A DNA stretch of 64,000 nt from Pimelobacter simplex (GCF_024662235.1 NZ_CP096276.1:5828001-5892000); one strand, 5' to 3'. Shown: positions 34,021-42,167, counted from the stretch's first letter. Notes: generated by a model not told the origin, from the sequence alone. Program-made: numbers and translations.

Positions 34021-34913
34021 GCCGATACCTCCTGGTGGGGCTGGTGGGTGGCAGTCATCTCGAAGAAGACCTCCTCGAGGCTGCGCTCGGCAGCCGTGAT
34101 CTCGTGGACGTCGGCGCCCGCGGCGACGAGCGCGCGGGTGACGTCGGGGGCGCGATCGGCGGGGAGCGACAGCAGCAGCGCGCCGTCGGTCTCCCGGCGT
34201 ACGCCGTCGTCGCCGGCCAGGCGCATCGCGACCGCGAGCGCCTCCGGCTCGGGGGTGGCGCGCACGCGCAGCGAGACCCCGCCGCGCAGCTCGGCCACGG
34301 TGGACTCGCGCAGCAGCCGGCCGTCGTTGATGACGCCGACCCGGTGGCAGATCTCCTGCACCTCGGCGAGGAGGTGGCTCGACAGCAGCACGGTGCGGCC
34401 CTCGCGGGCAAGGTCGACGACCAGGGCGCGCATGTCCGCCATCCCGGCCGGGTCGAGGCCGTTGGTGGGCTCGTCGAGGATGATCAGCTCGGGGTCGCCC
34501 ATCAGCGCCGCCGCGACGCCGAGGCGCTGCTTCATGCCGAGCGAGTAGCCCTTGAACTTGTCGTCGCCGCGCCCGGCGAGGTCGACCCGGCCGAGCACCC
34601 GCTCGACCTCGGCGTCGCTCAGGCCGCGGTGCCGGGCGAGCACGCGCAGGTTGGCGCGGCCCGACAGGTAGGGGTGGAAGCCCGGTCCCTCGATGAGCGC
34701 GCCGACCGAGGGGTCGGCGTACGCGGTGCCGGAGGTGGGGCGGATCAGGCCGAGCAGCATCCGCAGCGTGGTCGTCTTGCCCGCCCCGTTGGGGCCGAGG
34801 AAGCCGTAGACCTCACCACGGCGCACGGTCATGGTCACCTTGTCGACGGCGACGCGGTCGCCGTAGACCTTCGTGAGGTTCTCGGTGGTGGCCACCGGTG
34901 CGTTGGGGTTCAT
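34017..34913 (-). CDS. ABC transporter ATP-binding protein (ABC-2 exporter)
   Basis: The 298-residue ATPase has Walker A GPNGAGKTT, a signature reading YSLGMKQRL (the SLGMKQR form typical of ABC-2 drug and lantibiotic exporters) and Walker B LIILDEPTNGLDP. A C-terminal extension (about 215-298) resembles the DrrA/BcrA type regulatory domain. The ATG follows a GGTGGAG site. The 16-bp palindrome at 34971-34986 lies 58 bases upstream and is a likely binding site for the neighbouring response regulator. Confidence 0.93.
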   Translation of the reverse strand: MNPNAPVATTENLTKVYGDRVAVDKVTMTVRRGEVYGFLGPNGAGKTTTLRMLLGLIRPTSGTAYADPSVGALIEGPGFHPYLSGRANLRVLARHRGLSDAEVERVLGRVDLAGRGDDKFKGYSLGMKQRLGVAAALMGDPELIILDEPTNGLDPAGMADMRALVVDLAREGRTVLLSSHLLAEVQEICHRVGVINDGRLLRESTVAELRGGVSLRVRATPEPEALAVAMRLAGDDGVRRETDGALLLSLPADRAPDVTRALVAAGADVHEITAAERSLEEVFFEMTATHQPHQEVSA

Positions 34914-34970
34914 GGCTCCACCGTCGCGGCTCGCGGGCGCCGGCGCGTCCGCTCGGCGGAGGCCCGGGGA

Positions 34971-34986
34971 TACGCAGTTCTGCGTA
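34971..34986. promoter_or_regulatory. palindromic operator between ABC genes and two-component system
   Basis: TACGCAG, spacer TT, CTGCGTA forms a perfect 16-bp palindrome in the 130-base divergent gap. Its size and position suit a dimeric NarL-type regulator such as the one encoded at 36159-36809. It is close enough to both promoters to control the transporter and the kinase operon. Confidence 0.55.
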
Positions 34987-35031
34987 CGCCGCGGGCGCCT
35001 GTCGTCGTACGCGCGGGCCGGCGGGGCGCTC

Positions 35032-35037
35032 TAGCCT
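35032..35037 (+). promoter_or_regulatory. -10 box of a leaderless promoter for the kinase operon
   Basis: TAGCCT ends six bases before the ATG at 35044 and no ribosome site is present. This is one of the clearest examples of the recurrent leaderless arrangement in this window. Confidence 0.5.
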
Positions 35038-35043
35038 CGGCTC

Positions 35044-36162
35044 ATGACCCATCCGAGCGTGGCGGAGCTGACTCGTGCCCACCGTGCGTGGTGGCCGTGG
35101 GCGGTGCTCGTCATCGTGTTCCTCGGCACGGCGGCCTCCAACGCCGCGAACGACCGGCACCCCGTCGTGCTGGCGGTGCTCCTCGTCGTCGCGGCGACGG
35201 TGCCGGCCGTGCTGCCGCCGCTGCCGCCCCGGACGGCGGGGCTTGCGCTGGCGGCGTCGGGGGCGCTGTGCGGGATCTACTTCGCCCTGGGCTTCGCCGA
35301 CGGCCCGGTCTTCCTGGCCCTGCCGACGGTGACCTTCCTGGCCGGGGCGACAGTGCCCCTCGCGGGCTGGCTGCCGGGTGCGCTCGGCGGCGTGACGCTG
35401 ATGGCCGCCGGCCTGGCCGCGCGCTGGGAGTGGCACGCCGACGAGCCGCACAAGAGCCTGTGGCAGGCGATCGGCATGGCGGGCGTGGTCCTGGCCGCCG
35501 GCGCGGTCGCGACCGCGACGCGCAACCGGTTCGAGGCGCGCGCCGAGCGGGTCGAGCGGACCGCGACCGAGGAGCGGCTGCGGATGGCGCAGGACCTGCA
35601 CGACGGTGTCGGCCACGGGCTGGCCGTGATCGCCATGCAGGCCGGGGTCGCGCTCCACGTGCTCGGGCGCGACGAGGCCAAGGTGCGGGCCAGCCTGGAG
35701 GCGATCCGGGCGGCCAGCAAGGAGTCGCTCGACGCGCTGCGCGCCGAGCTCGCCGTCATCGCGGGCGAGCCCGCGCCGCGGCGTCCCGCGCCGGGTGTCG
35801 ACGACATCGAGGCGCTCGTCGAGCGGGTCCGGGCCGCGGGCCTCCGGGTCGAGGTGACCGGGGCGCCGGGGTCGCTCACGCGCGAGGCCGGCGAGGCGGC
35901 GTACGCCGTGGTGCAGGAGGCGCTCACCAACGTGCTGCGCCACGCCTCGGCCGGCACCGCGTGGATCGCGTGGTCCTCGGTCGGCGGCAACGCCGTGCTG
36001 ACCGTGCGCGACGACGGGCGCGGCGGCGACGTGCAGGATGAGGGCATGGGCATCAGCGGGATGCGCGCGCGGGTGGCCGCCGCGGGCGGCACGCTGCGGG
36101 TCGGCCCGCGGCCCCACGGCGGGTTCGCCGTCGTGGTCGAGGTCCCGGAGCAGCCGCGGTGA
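35044..36162 (+). CDS. sensor histidine kinase (HisKA_3 type)
   Basis: The 372-residue kinase has four or five N-terminal membrane helices (about 15-165), then a dimerisation domain with MAQDLHDGVGHGL (phosphoacceptor His186) and an ATPase domain (VVQEALTNVLRHA, DDGRGGD, GISGMRARVAAAGG). It overlaps the response-regulator gene (GTGA). This DesK/LiaS-like architecture next to an ABC-2 exporter is typical of systems that sense membrane or cell-wall stress; the signal itself is unknown. Confidence 0.9.
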   Translation: MTHPSVAELTRAHRAWWPWAVLVIVFLGTAASNAANDRHPVVLAVLLVVAATVPAVLPPLPPRTAGLALAASGALCGIYFALGFADGPVFLALPTVTFLAGATVPLAGWLPGALGGVTLMAAGLAARWEWHADEPHKSLWQAIGMAGVVLAAGAVATATRNRFEARAERVERTATEERLRMAQDLHDGVGHGLAVIAMQAGVALHVLGRDEAKVRASLEAIRAASKESLDALRAELAVIAGEPAPRRPAPGVDDIEALVERVRAAGLRVEVTGAPGSLTREAGEAAYAVVQEALTNVLRHASAGTAWIAWSSVGGNAVLTVRDDGRGGDVQDEGMGISGMRARVAAAGGTLRVGPRPHGGFAVVVEVPEQPR

Positions 36163-36809
36163 TCCGGGTCGCCCTGGTCGACGACCAGCCGCTGGTCCGG
36201 ATGGGCCTGGCCGCCCTCGTGGACGCCGAGCCCGACCTCACGCTCGCGGGCGAGGCGGCCGACGGGCGCGAGGGGCTGGCGCTGCTGCGCCGTACCCGGC
36301 CCGACGTGGTGCTCTGCGACGTCCGGATGCCCACGATGGACGGCCTCGAGCTGCTCGCCGCCGTCGCCCTCGACCCGGACCTCGCCGAGGTGAGGGTGGT
36401 GATGCTGACGACCTTCGAGCTCGACGAGTACGTCTTCGAGGCGCTGCGCAACGGCGCCAGCGGCTTCCTGCTCAAGGACGCCGAGCCGACCGCGATCCTC
36501 GACGCCGTCCGCGTGGTCGCCGACGGCGGCTCGCTGCTCGCGCCCTCGGTGACCCGCACGGTCATCGAGCACTTCGGCGCCCGGCGTCCCACCCAGACCC
36601 ACCCGCGGCTGGGCGACCTGACCGAGCGCGAGCGCGAGATCCTCGGCTGGGTCGCGACCGGCATGTCCAACGCCGAGATCGCCGCCGCGCTCGTGGTCAG
36701 CCCCGACACCGTGCGCACCCACGTCAGCCGGGCGATGGTCAAGCTCGCCGCCCGCGACCGCGCTCAGCTGGTGGTGTTCGCGATCGAGTCGGGGCTACGG
36801 CGCGGCTAG
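36159..36809 (+). CDS. NarL/LuxR-type response regulator
   Basis: The 216-residue protein has a receiver domain with phosphoacceptor Asp54 (LCDVRMP) and LLKDAEP, and a LuxR DNA-binding domain (LTEREREILGWVATGMSNAEIA, SPDTVRTHVSRAMVKL). It starts at a GTG overlapping the kinase stop. Its last codons lie inside the first copy of a 23-bp direct repeat that recurs at 38137-38159; in the second copy the same frame also ends after Gly, with TGA instead of TAG. The gene therefore remained intact when the adjacent island arrived. Confidence 0.93.
   Translation: MIRVALVDDQPLVRMGLAALVDAEPDLTLAGEAADGREGLALLRRTRPDVVLCDVRMPTMDGLELLAAVALDPDLAEVRVVMLTTFELDEYVFEALRNGASGFLLKDAEPTAILDAVRVVADGGSLLAPSVTRTVIEHFGARRPTQTHPRLGDLTEREREILGWVATGMSNAEIAAALVVSPDTVRTHVSRAMVKLAARDRAQLVVFAIESGLRRG
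36785..36807. repeat. 23-bp direct repeat, left copy
   Basis: The 23 bp are identical to 38137-38159 and differ on both flanks. This copy holds the end of the response-regulator gene on one strand and the stop codon plus last codons (AAP) of the lipoprotein gene on the other. The two copies exactly frame the lipoprotein-metalloprotease island. Confidence 0.85.
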
Positions 36810-37511
36810 GTCGGCGCGGAGGTCGCCAAGGGTGCGGTGAGATCGCCACGCGCCCATGAGGTCGTCGTGACCGCCGACCAGCACCCCGCAGTTGTCGACG
36901 AGGACGCCGTCGGGCCGCCCGTCGTAGAGGCGCGTGCCCTCGGGGAGCGTCGGCGGCGGGCTGTCGTACTCGGCGGTCGCGTCGTTGACGAACAGCAGCA
37001 TCCGGGTTCCTGCCGGGAGTGCGCTGCGGAACCGTTCGAGGTCGAACGACGGCTCTCCCGACTCGACGCTGATCGAGCCTTGGGGGATCGGCATGCGCAG
37101 CAGGTCGTCGGGAACGGCTGCTGGGTGACGGCCGCCGATGCGCTCGGTGATCGAGAGCTCGGCGATCAGGTACGGGACGCGGTCGCCGTCGTCACGCTGC
37201 TCGAAGCCGTCGACGATGCGGACCAGGGTGGCGACGACCACCAGGTCGGACTCGGCCAGAGCCTGAGCGGGGGTGCGCGGCTCGTAGTCGTAGGCGCCGC
37301 CGGCCCGCAGGGCGCCGACATCGACGGGACGGCAGTCGGCGGTGGGCGAGGGAGGCGGGGTGGCCGGTGCGGCGGAGACCTCGGCCGAGTCTCGCTGGTC
37401 GGCGGCTCGGTCGCTCTCGGTGCCGCAGCCGGTCAGCGCGAGTGCCGCCGTGACGGCGGTGGTGGCGGCCACGACCGTGAGTCCGGCACGAGAGGCGTGG
37501 AGTGGGGACAC
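36795..37511 (-). CDS. lipoprotein, function unknown
   Basis: The GTG at 37511 gives 238 residues with a lipoprotein signal ending LALTGC (Cys29). After a Ser/Pro/Ala linker the mature domain contains PAQALAESDLVVVATLVRI and later RMLLFVNDA, a pattern of a compact beta-rich domain seen in actinobacterial hypothetical lipoproteins. It starts one base after the metalloprotease stop, so the two genes were one operon. Its TAG stop lies in the left 23-bp repeat. Sampled lines of this island have 63-72% GC, lower than most of the flanks, which suggests later acquisition. Confidence 0.72.
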   Translation of the reverse strand: MSPLHASRAGLTVVAATTAVTAALALTGCGTESDRAADQRDSAEVSAAPATPPPSPTADCRPVDVGALRAGGAYDYEPRTPAQALAESDLVVVATLVRIVDGFEQRDDGDRVPYLIAELSITERIGGRHPAAVPDDLLRMPIPQGSISVESGEPSFDLERFRSALPAGTRMLLFVNDATAEYDSPPPTLPEGTRLYDGRPDGVLVDNCGVLVGGHDDLMGAWRSHRTLGDLRADLAAP

Positions 37512-37512
37512 G

Positions 37513-38036
37513 TCAGAACCAATCGTCGATGTGCCCGCGGTGGTGGGCGGTCCAGGTGCGGGTCCAAGCATCGGTGATCGTGCCGGTCCATCCGAGGCGC
37601 TGGCAGCTCTCGTGGGGTGCGTTGAAGTGGTTCAGGCCGAGCGTGTGCCCGAGCTCGTGGCAAGCCGTCTTGCGGTACTGGCGGTGGCGATCGCACAGTC
37701 CGTTGTCGAAACGGCGCCGGCTCTCTGCCGCTGACCGTGACGGTTGCCCACGCCAGACGACGTCGGTCTGACCTGCGGTCGAGCTGGTGTCGCACGGGAC
37801 CATCTCGAAGGTGGCGGCATCAGTCGACGCGGCGAGGTAGTCCATCGCTGCGATCATCCGGGTCCTGAGCGCCGCGACCGGGGGTTCGGCGTCGTGGAAG
37901 CAGAAGGTGTGCGCCCCTCGGTCCGGGTTGAATTCCCCGTACTCCCCGCCCCAGTCGGTGGGCCAACCGTCGCCAGCGTGCCGGCGAGCGCCCGGGCGAG
38001 AGGCCGGGGCCGGTGTCGTGCCGGATCGGCTGCCAT
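37513..38036 (-). pseudogene. secreted zinc metalloprotease, 5' frameshift
   Basis: The catalytic half is intact: HELGHTLGLNH is a full metzincin-type HExxHxxGxxH zinc motif, preceded by FEMVPCDT and followed by ESCQRLGW. The first in-frame ATG is at 37857, but convincing coding (WGGEYGEFNPDRGAHTFCFHDAE) continues upstream to about 38000 without any start codon. The ATG at 38036 has a GAAGGG box six bases away and could begin a signal peptide (RPLARALAGTLA), but it is in a different frame. A 1- or 2-base indel between about 37960 and 38020 would join them. If this is not a sequencing error, only an unexported form from 37857 (114 residues) can be made. Confidence 0.6.
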
Positions 38037-38136
38037 GTGCATCCCTTCGGTCAGCGGGGTGCCAGGACGGTAGGCCGGCGCCGGGCCGCCGACCACGGTT
38101 CGACGGGTTCCGTGCGCAAATCGGCGATCGGCGGCC

Positions 38137-38159
38137 CGAGTCGGGGCTACGGCGCGGCT
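38137..38159. repeat. 23-bp direct repeat, right copy
   Basis: This copy is identical to 36785-36807. It holds the stop and last codons (AAP) of the pyridoxamine-oxidase-like gene. In the response-regulator frame it also reads to a stop (TGA at 38158-38160), as expected if the two host genes once overlapped here. Confidence 0.85.
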
Positions 38160-38827
38160 GAGCGGACGTCGGCCGGCACGTCCAGGCCCGGCAGGTTGTC
38201 CTCGGCCGGCACCGCCGACCCGAGCACCCGGGTCAGCGGGATGTGCCCGCCCCACACGCCGTCCGCGATGTCGTCCGGCTCGTCCACGGGGCCGCCGGCG
38301 CGGACCTTCATCGACGCCTCGTGCAGCGGTACGGCGAGCACCGCGGTCGCCGCGAGCTCCTTGCGCGTGCTGGGGCGCAGGGTCGCCGCGCGCCCGGGGA
38401 TCATGTGGTCGACGATGAGGTCGAGCGCGTGCAGCCGCTCGTCGGGGTCCTCGACCACGCGGGCCGTGCCGATCACCACCGCGGAGCGGTAGTTCATCGA
38501 GTGGTGGAACGAGGAGCGGCCGGCGACCAGGCCGTCGAGCTCGGTGACCGTCACGCAGACCGTGGCGCCGCCCGACCTCCGCAGCCAGCCCGCCGCGACC
38601 GAGCCGTGGACGTAGAGCGTGCCGCCCTCGTCGGGCCCCTCGGGGTCGACGGCGTAGGCCGTCGGCAGCACCAGCGTGTGGTCGCCCACGGTGACGCCGA
38701 GGTGGGCGACGTAGGCGTCGTCGAGGAAGGCGAGCAGCGCGGCGCGGTCGTCGATCGCGCGGTTGCGGCCGCGGTTGATGCGCGTGCGGTCGGTGGGCTC
38801 CATCGGGAGGGTCGGCGCCGTGGTCAT
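38147..38827 (-). CDS. pyridoxamine 5'-phosphate oxidase-like flavin protein
   Basis: The 226-residue protein has the split-barrel fold of the PNPOx family (NimA/HugZ-like): INRGRNRAIDDRAALLAFLDDAYVAHLGV, YRSAVVIGTARVVED, HALDLIVDHMIPGR and TAVLAVPLHEASMKVRAGGP. Members bind FMN, F420 or heme; the cofactor and reaction cannot be assigned. It is divergent from a MocR regulator gene, with AGTGGCC-type repeats between them. Its 3' end lies in the right 23-bp repeat. Confidence 0.85.
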   Translation of the reverse strand: MTTAPTLPMEPTDRTRINRGRNRAIDDRAALLAFLDDAYVAHLGVTVGDHTLVLPTAYAVDPEGPDEGGTLYVHGSVAAGWLRRSGGATVCVTVTELDGLVAGRSSFHHSMNYRSAVVIGTARVVEDPDERLHALDLIVDHMIPGRAATLRPSTRKELAATAVLAVPLHEASMKVRAGGPVDEPDDIADGVWGGHIPLTRVLGSAVPAEDNLPGLDVPADVRSAAP

Positions 38828-38845
38828 GGGACTATCGTGGGCGAC

Positions 38846-38895
38846 GAGTGGCCTGCAGGCACGGGCCACTTCCCGCCCACATCGACAGGCCACTC
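38846..38895. promoter_or_regulatory. MocR-type operator, three AGTGGCC half sites
   Basis: GAGTGGCCTG (38846-38855) and CAGGCCACTC (38886-38895) are a perfect 10-bp inverted pair, and a third half site, GGCCACT, lies at 38864-38870. They fill the 69-base gap between the oxidase-like gene and the MocR gene. MocR/PdxR proteins commonly bind such mixed repeats, and the known PdxR motif also contains AGTGG, so autoregulation and control of the divergent gene are likely. Confidence 0.6.
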
Positions 38896-38896
38896 C

Positions 38897-40240
38897 ATGC
38901 TGCCGCTCCGTCTCGACCGCGCCGACCCGCGTCCGCTCGGCACCCAGCTCGCCGACCAGGTCCGCCACCTCGTGCTCGACGGTGCGCTCGTCGGCGGCGA
39001 CCGGATGCCGGCCACCCGCCGGCTCGCGGCGGACCTGGCGGTCTCCCGGTCGGTCGTCGAGCAGGCCTTCGACCAGCTGCTGGCCGAGGGCTGGCTCGAG
39101 GCCCGCCACGGCGCCGGGACCTGGGTCGCGGACGGCACGGCCGGGCGTCCCGCGGCGCCGCCGCGCCGTCGTCCGGCCACCCGGGAGCGGGACCTGGTCA
39201 TGCTCGACGCCGGCACGCCGTGGATCGACCCGCGGCACGAGGCGGTCTGGCGCCGGGCCTGGCGCGAGGTCTCGGTCGCCACCCCGCCGCGCGGGTACGA
39301 CGACGCGCGCGGCCTGCCCGAGCTGCGTGCACTGCTCGCCGAGCGGCTCGGCCGCACCCGCGGGGTGGTCGTCGACGCCGACCTGGTGCGGATCACCGGC
39401 GGCACGGGCGCCGGGCTGCGCAACCTCCTGGCGGTGCTGCCCTCCGGTCCGGTCGCGGTCGAGGACCCGGGCTACCGCGCGGGTGTCGCGACCGTGCTGG
39501 AGTCGGGCAGGTCCGTGCGCGACCTGCCCGCGCTCGACCCGGTCACCGACCTGAACGGGTGCGTCGCGGCCTACGTGACACCCGCCCACCAGCACCCGCT
39601 GGGCCGGGTGATGCCGGCCGCCGACCGGCTCACCCTCCTCGCCACCGCACGGCGCGACGGCACGCTCGTCGTCGAGGACGACTACGACTCCGAGTTCCGC
39701 TACGACGTCGCGCCGGTGCCCGCGCTCGCCTCGCTCGACCGGGAGCAGGTCGCCTACCTGGGCACCGCGTCCAAGGCGATCCTGCCGTCGCTGCGGCTCG
39801 GCTGGTCGGTCGTGCCCGACCGCCTCCTCGACCCGTACGACGCCCACCGCGCCGTCACCCACGACGTCCCGCCCTGGCCGGTCCAGCGGGCGCTGGTGAC
39901 CCTGCTGCGCGACGGCTACGTCGACGCGGTGGTCCGCTCGGCGCGCCGGGTCTATGCGGAGCGGGCGCCGCGCGTGGTGGCCGCGCTGTCGCCGTACGCC
40001 GAGCTGGCGGGGCCGATCGCCGGCATGTACAGCAGCTGGCTGCTCCCGCACCCCGCCGCGGTCCGGGCGCGGGACGCCGCCGAGGAGGCCGGGTTCCGGG
40101 TCAACCTGCTGCGTGACTACTGCCGCTCGGCCACGCTCAGCGGGCTGCTCGTCGGGTTCGGCGGCCCGACCGACGCCGAGCTCGACGAGGCGCTGGCGGT
40201 GCTGGCCGGAGCGCTCAGCTCGCCGGCCGGCCGATCTTGA
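38897..40240 (+). CDS. MocR/PdxR-type regulator (GntR domain fused to aminotransferase)
   Basis: The 447-residue protein has a winged helix of GntR type at residues about 8-75 (LADQVRHLVLDGALVGGDRMPATRRLAADLAVSRSVVEQAF) and a fold-type I aminotransferase domain from about 100 to the end. The PLP-binding Lys (about residue 292) lies in GTASKAILPSLRLGW. MocR proteins use PLP or its amine adducts as effectors rather than as a catalytic cofactor. The adjacent vitamin-B6-related oxidase fold suggests a B6-linked role. The 3' end overlaps the convergent transporter gene by 26 bases. Confidence 0.92.
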   Translation: MLPLRLDRADPRPLGTQLADQVRHLVLDGALVGGDRMPATRRLAADLAVSRSVVEQAFDQLLAEGWLEARHGAGTWVADGTAGRPAAPPRRRPATRERDLVMLDAGTPWIDPRHEAVWRRAWREVSVATPPRGYDDARGLPELRALLAERLGRTRGVVVDADLVRITGGTGAGLRNLLAVLPSGPVAVEDPGYRAGVATVLESGRSVRDLPALDPVTDLNGCVAAYVTPAHQHPLGRVMPAADRLTLLATARRDGTLVVEDDYDSEFRYDVAPVPALASLDREQVAYLGTASKAILPSLRLGWSVVPDRLLDPYDAHRAVTHDVPPWPVQRALVTLLRDGYVDAVVRSARRVYAERAPRVVAALSPYAELAGPIAGMYSSWLLPHPAAVRARDAAEEAGFRVNLLRDYCRSATLSGLLVGFGGPTDAELDEALAVLAGALSSPAGRS

Positions 40241-41441
40241 CCGGTCGCCCGGCGAGGTAGCCGGCACTGGCCTGCACGAGGCCGAGGCCGACGAGCAGTG
40301 CGCACGGCAGCGCCCAGCCGCCCGAGCTGTGGTGCAGGATCCCGACGAGCAGCGGGCCACCGGCAGCGAGCAGGTAGCCGATGCTCTGGGCCATCGTCGA
40401 CAGCGACGCGGTGTCGGCGGTCGAGGTGGTCCGCATCGCGAAGAACGACAGGGTCACCGGGAAGACCGCGCCGCCGGCACCGAGCAGCACCGCCCAGACC
40501 CAGGCGCCGTCGTGCGGGGCGACCCAGAGCCCGGCCCAGCCGGCCACGGTCAGCAGGGTGAGCAGCAGGACCAGGTGGCCCTGGTGGCGCAGCCGGCCGG
40601 CGACGCTCGGGGCGAGGAAGAAGAACGGGACGCCGACGGCGATGCTCAGCGCCAGCAGCAGGCCGGCCTTGGCGTCGCTGAACCCGGCGTCGGCGTACAG
40701 GCTCGGGAGCCAGCTCATCATCACGTAGGCGTAGAGCGACTGCGTGCCGAAGAGGATCGTCACGGCCCACGCCGTCGGGTTGCGCCACAGGGCGGCACCG
40801 CGCACGGTCGAGCGGGCCGGATCGCGCCGGCGGCAGTACGGCGCCCACGCGATCGCCGCGGTGACGGCGACCAGCGCCCAGACGCCGAGGCCGACGCGCC
40901 AGCTGCCCGCGGCGTCCGCGATCGGCACCGTGGTCGCGGCGCCGACGGCCGAGCCGAGCGAGAGGATCGCCGTGTAGGCGCCCGTCATCACGCCGACCCG
41001 GTCGGGGAAGTGCTCCTTGACGATGGCGGGGATGAGCACGTTGGCGAGCGCGATGCCGGCGGTCGCGACGGCGGTGCCGGCCAGCAGCGCGGGGGTGCCG
41101 TCGAGCACCCGGAGCACCAGGCCCAGGGTGAGCAGGACGAGCGCGCCCTCGAGCCCGCGGTCGACGCCGATCCAGCGGGTGACGACCATCGCCGTCGCGC
41201 CGACGAGCGCGAAGCAGAGCACCGGCAGCGAGGTGAGCACGCCCAGGGTGGCGCCGGAGACGCCGGCGTCGTTGAGCTGGTCCAGGAGCGCCCCGAGGCT
41301 GGTGATCGCCAGCCGCAGGTTGAACGCCACGAGCAGGACGGCGACGATGAGACCGATGCCCGCGCGCCCCCGTACCGTTGCCGCGCCCGGGGCCGAGGGG
41401 GAGGCTGCGGACGACGACGAGGCGTGGGTGGCGGCGGACAT
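40215..41441 (-). CDS. MFS transporter, CynX/NimT type
   Basis: The 408-residue protein has 12 predicted membrane helices and an Ala/Ser-rich N-terminus. The first helix region, LLVAFNLRLAITSLGALLD, and later TGAYTAILSLGSAVGAATTVPIADA are typical of the CynX/NimT (cyanate/nitroimidazole transport-like) group. The substrate is unknown. The ATG lies six bases after TAGAAT, the best -10 match among the leaderless genes. The divergent GntR-family gene is probably its regulator. Confidence 0.88.
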   Translation of the reverse strand: MSAATHASSSSAASPSAPGAATVRGRAGIGLIVAVLLVAFNLRLAITSLGALLDQLNDAGVSGATLGVLTSLPVLCFALVGATAMVVTRWIGVDRGLEGALVLLTLGLVLRVLDGTPALLAGTAVATAGIALANVLIPAIVKEHFPDRVGVMTGAYTAILSLGSAVGAATTVPIADAAGSWRVGLGVWALVAVTAAIAWAPYCRRRDPARSTVRGAALWRNPTAWAVTILFGTQSLYAYVMMSWLPSLYADAGFSDAKAGLLLALSIAVGVPFFFLAPSVAGRLRHQGHLVLLLTLLTVAGWAGLWVAPHDGAWVWAVLLGAGGAVFPVTLSFFAMRTTSTADTASLSTMAQSIGYLLAAGGPLLVGILHHSSGGWALPCALLVGLGLVQASAGYLAGRPVKIGRPAS

Positions 41442-41447
41442 GCGGCT

Positions 41448-41453
41448 ATTCTA
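41448..41453 (-). promoter_or_regulatory. -10 box of a leaderless promoter for the MFS gene
   Basis: TAGAAT (minus strand) ends six bases before the ATG at 41441. This box matches the consensus at 5 of 6 positions and no ribosome site is present. Confidence 0.55.
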
Positions 41454-41460
41454 GCCAGAC

Positions 41461-41476
41461 ATCGGATGATCGGATG
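41461..41476. promoter_or_regulatory. tandem 8-bp repeat, candidate GntR/FCD operator
   Basis: ATCGGATG occurs twice in direct tandem in the 46-base divergent gap, between the MFS promoter and the ribosome site (AAGGAAG) of the GntR-family gene. Its position suits autoregulation and control of the transporter. Confidence 0.4.
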
Positions 41477-41487
41477 AAAGGAAGTCC

Positions 41488-42147
41488 ATGCCGCTGAGCC
41501 CGGCTACCCCGGCCTCCCTCGTGGACCAGGCCATCGACGGCATGCGCACGCTGCTCGCGAGCGGCGAGTGGACCGTCGGTACGCGCATCCCGCCCGAGCC
41601 CGCGCTCGCCGCCGCGCTGGGGGTCAGCCGCAACACCGTCCGCGAGGCGGTCAAGGCGCTCGCGCACCTCGGGATCCTGCACGTGCGGCGCGGCGACGGC
41701 ACCTACGTGGCCGCGACGACCGAGATGCAGGCACTCATGCGCCGCCAGGTCGACCGGGTCGACCTCGAGCACCTGCTGGAGGTGCGCCACGCGATCGAGG
41801 TGCGGGCCGCGGCGCTGGCGGCCGAGCGCCGTACGGCCGAGGACCTGGCGGTCCTCGAGGCGGTCATGGAGCGGCGCCATGCCGCCCTCGAGAGCGGTGA
41901 CGGCGAGGCGTTCATCACCGCGGACGTCGACTTCCACGTCGCCGTCGTCGCGGCGGCGCACAACCCGCTGCTCGCCGAGCTGTACGACGGCCTGGTCGAG
42001 ACCCTGCGCGCCAGCATCGACGAGCCCGGCTCGGCCACCGACGTCCTGGCCGCCGAGCACGACGCGGTGCTCGACGCCGTCCGGGCCGGCGACCCGGTCG
42101 CGGCGGCCGCCGCCGGGGCCGAGCTGCTCGACCACGTCGCGCGCTGA
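41488..42147 (+). CDS. FadR/GntR family regulator (FCD domain)
   Basis: The 219-residue protein has a GntR winged helix (about 10-75: GMRTLLASGEWTVGTRIPPEPALAAALGVSRNTVREAVKAL) and a helical FCD effector domain (about 85-215) with metal-ligand-like residues DVDFHVAVVAAAHNPLLAEL. FCD regulators usually sense small carboxylic acids. It is divergent from the MFS transporter gene, the probable target. The ATG follows an AAGGAAG site. Confidence 0.9.
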   Translation: MPLSPATPASLVDQAIDGMRTLLASGEWTVGTRIPPEPALAAALGVSRNTVREAVKALAHLGILHVRRGDGTYVAATTEMQALMRRQVDRVDLEHLLEVRHAIEVRAAALAAERRTAEDLAVLEAVMERRHAALESGDGEAFITADVDFHVAVVAAAHNPLLAELYDGLVETLRASIDEPGSATDVLAAEHDAVLDAVRAGDPVAAAAAGAELLDHVAR

Positions 42148-42167
42148 CCCGGCCCGATCCGGGCCCG

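Noticed and set aside
37854..38255. 133-codon frame upstream of the metalloprotease as a separate gene
   Set aside because: Only its start around 38036 looks functional. The rest is out-of-frame metalloprotease sequence, so it is better explained by a frameshift.
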